A DNA stretch of 21,773 nucleotides from JAPLZH01 sp964450345 (GTDB lineage: Bacteria; Patescibacteriota; Minisyncoccia; Phycocordibacterales; PALSA-1337): assembly GCA_964450345.1 (NCBI GenBank), contig CAYVEL010000011.1, forward strand, positions 1-21,773. The letters are read 5' to 3'. This document shows positions 21,659-21,773 of this stretch, one piece after another; position 1 is the stretch's first letter; every line of letters begins with the position of its first letter. Under the pieces are notes generated by a model. It worked only from the letters and a program-made list of their open reading frames with translations, searched no databases and was not told the DNA's origin. A program made the position numbers and the translations under genes.

Positions 21659-21773
21659 ATGAATATAAAAATCAAAAGATTAAACCCAGAAGCAAAACTT
21701 CCTACATACGCACATCCTGGTGATGTGGGTATGGATATGTACAGTTTAGAGGATTATGAACTTAAACCAGGGG
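21659..21773 (+). CDS. dut: dUTPase (trimeric type), N-terminal part only
   Basis: The first 38 codons, cut by the window end. MNIKIKRLNPEAKLPTYAHP begins the protein and GDVGMDMYSLEDYELKPG follows. This is motif 1 of trimeric dUTPases (usually P-x-Y-A-x-x-G-D-A-G-x-D-L), with the metal-binding Asp of GMDM. It hydrolyses dUTP to dUMP and pyrophosphate, giving ThyA its substrate. It is divergent from thyA. dCTP deaminases share some of the motif, but the LPTYAHPGD pattern fits dUTPase better. Confidence 0.85.
   Translation, partial: MNIKIKRLNPEAKLPTYAHPGDVGMDMYSLEDYELKPG

Noticed and set aside
1..21773. CRISPR array, integrase, transposase or prophage genes
   Set aside because: No regularly spaced repeats and no such protein signatures were seen; the only long direct repeat is the assembly overlap at the gap.

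Overview
The window reads as a low-GC (roughly one third G+C by eye) bacterial chromosome fragment, most likely from the Candidate Phyla Radiation (Patescibacteria), Parcubacteria side. Three things suggest this. Two secreted proteins start with a signal peptide followed by an AWTGP...GNV..PINVGG module that I recall as common in predicted Parcubacteria surface proteins. The gene order secE-nusG-rplK stops at a terminator with no rplA (L1) after it, and L1 loss is reported for a Parcubacteria group. Genes are small and tightly packed with almost no Shine-Dalgarno sequences. All 26 genes with a visible end stop at TAA. The placement is inference; no rRNA gene is present to confirm it.

Layout. 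21-1498 (+): a membrane-anchored polysaccharide deacetylase and a cupin. 1609-2808 (-): an MFS transporter whose composition differs from its neighbours. 2824-3194: non-coding, holding two strong hairpin terminators that bracket a 117-nt rod-forming inverted repeat, a candidate small RNA. 3195-8189 (-): a four-gene operon of a eukaryotic-type phosphomannomutase (HAD-IIB), a type II phosphomannose isomerase cupin, and two GH130-type mannoside phosphorylase/hydrolase paralogues of about 630 residues. A 100-N scaffold gap falls inside the last gene, but its flanks are an identical 55-bp repeat. Collapsing that overlap restores one uninterrupted two-domain GH130 gene.

8285-9571 (+): rlmH and folD. 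9625-13179 (+): mscL, a membrane-fusion/adaptor protein, an RlmI-like rRNA methyltransferase and an RluA-type pseudouridine synthase. 13256-13402 (-): a 48-residue single-pass membrane protein with its own consensus promoter and terminator. 13483-14301 (+): a SIMPL protein. 14408-15666 (+): secE, nusG, rplK. 15781-18130 (+): a small membrane protein and two secreted paralogues. 18186-20172: a DHFR-like enzyme (-), a nucleotidyltransferase and a two-domain dCMP-type deaminase (+). 20195-21530 (-): thyA and a HIT protein. 21659-21773 (+): the start of a dUTPase, cut by the window edge.

Two functional themes stand out. One is intracellular mannoside breakdown: GH130 can release mannose 1-phosphate, PMM converts it to mannose 6-phosphate, and the PMI cupin converts that to fructose 6-phosphate. 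The other is dTMP synthesis: dCMP deaminase and dUTPase supply dUMP, ThyA methylates it, and FolD and DHFR supply and recycle the folate. A third pattern is regulatory: in many genes a TATAAT-like box sits 6-10 nt before the start codon, which implies leaderless or nearly leaderless mRNAs.
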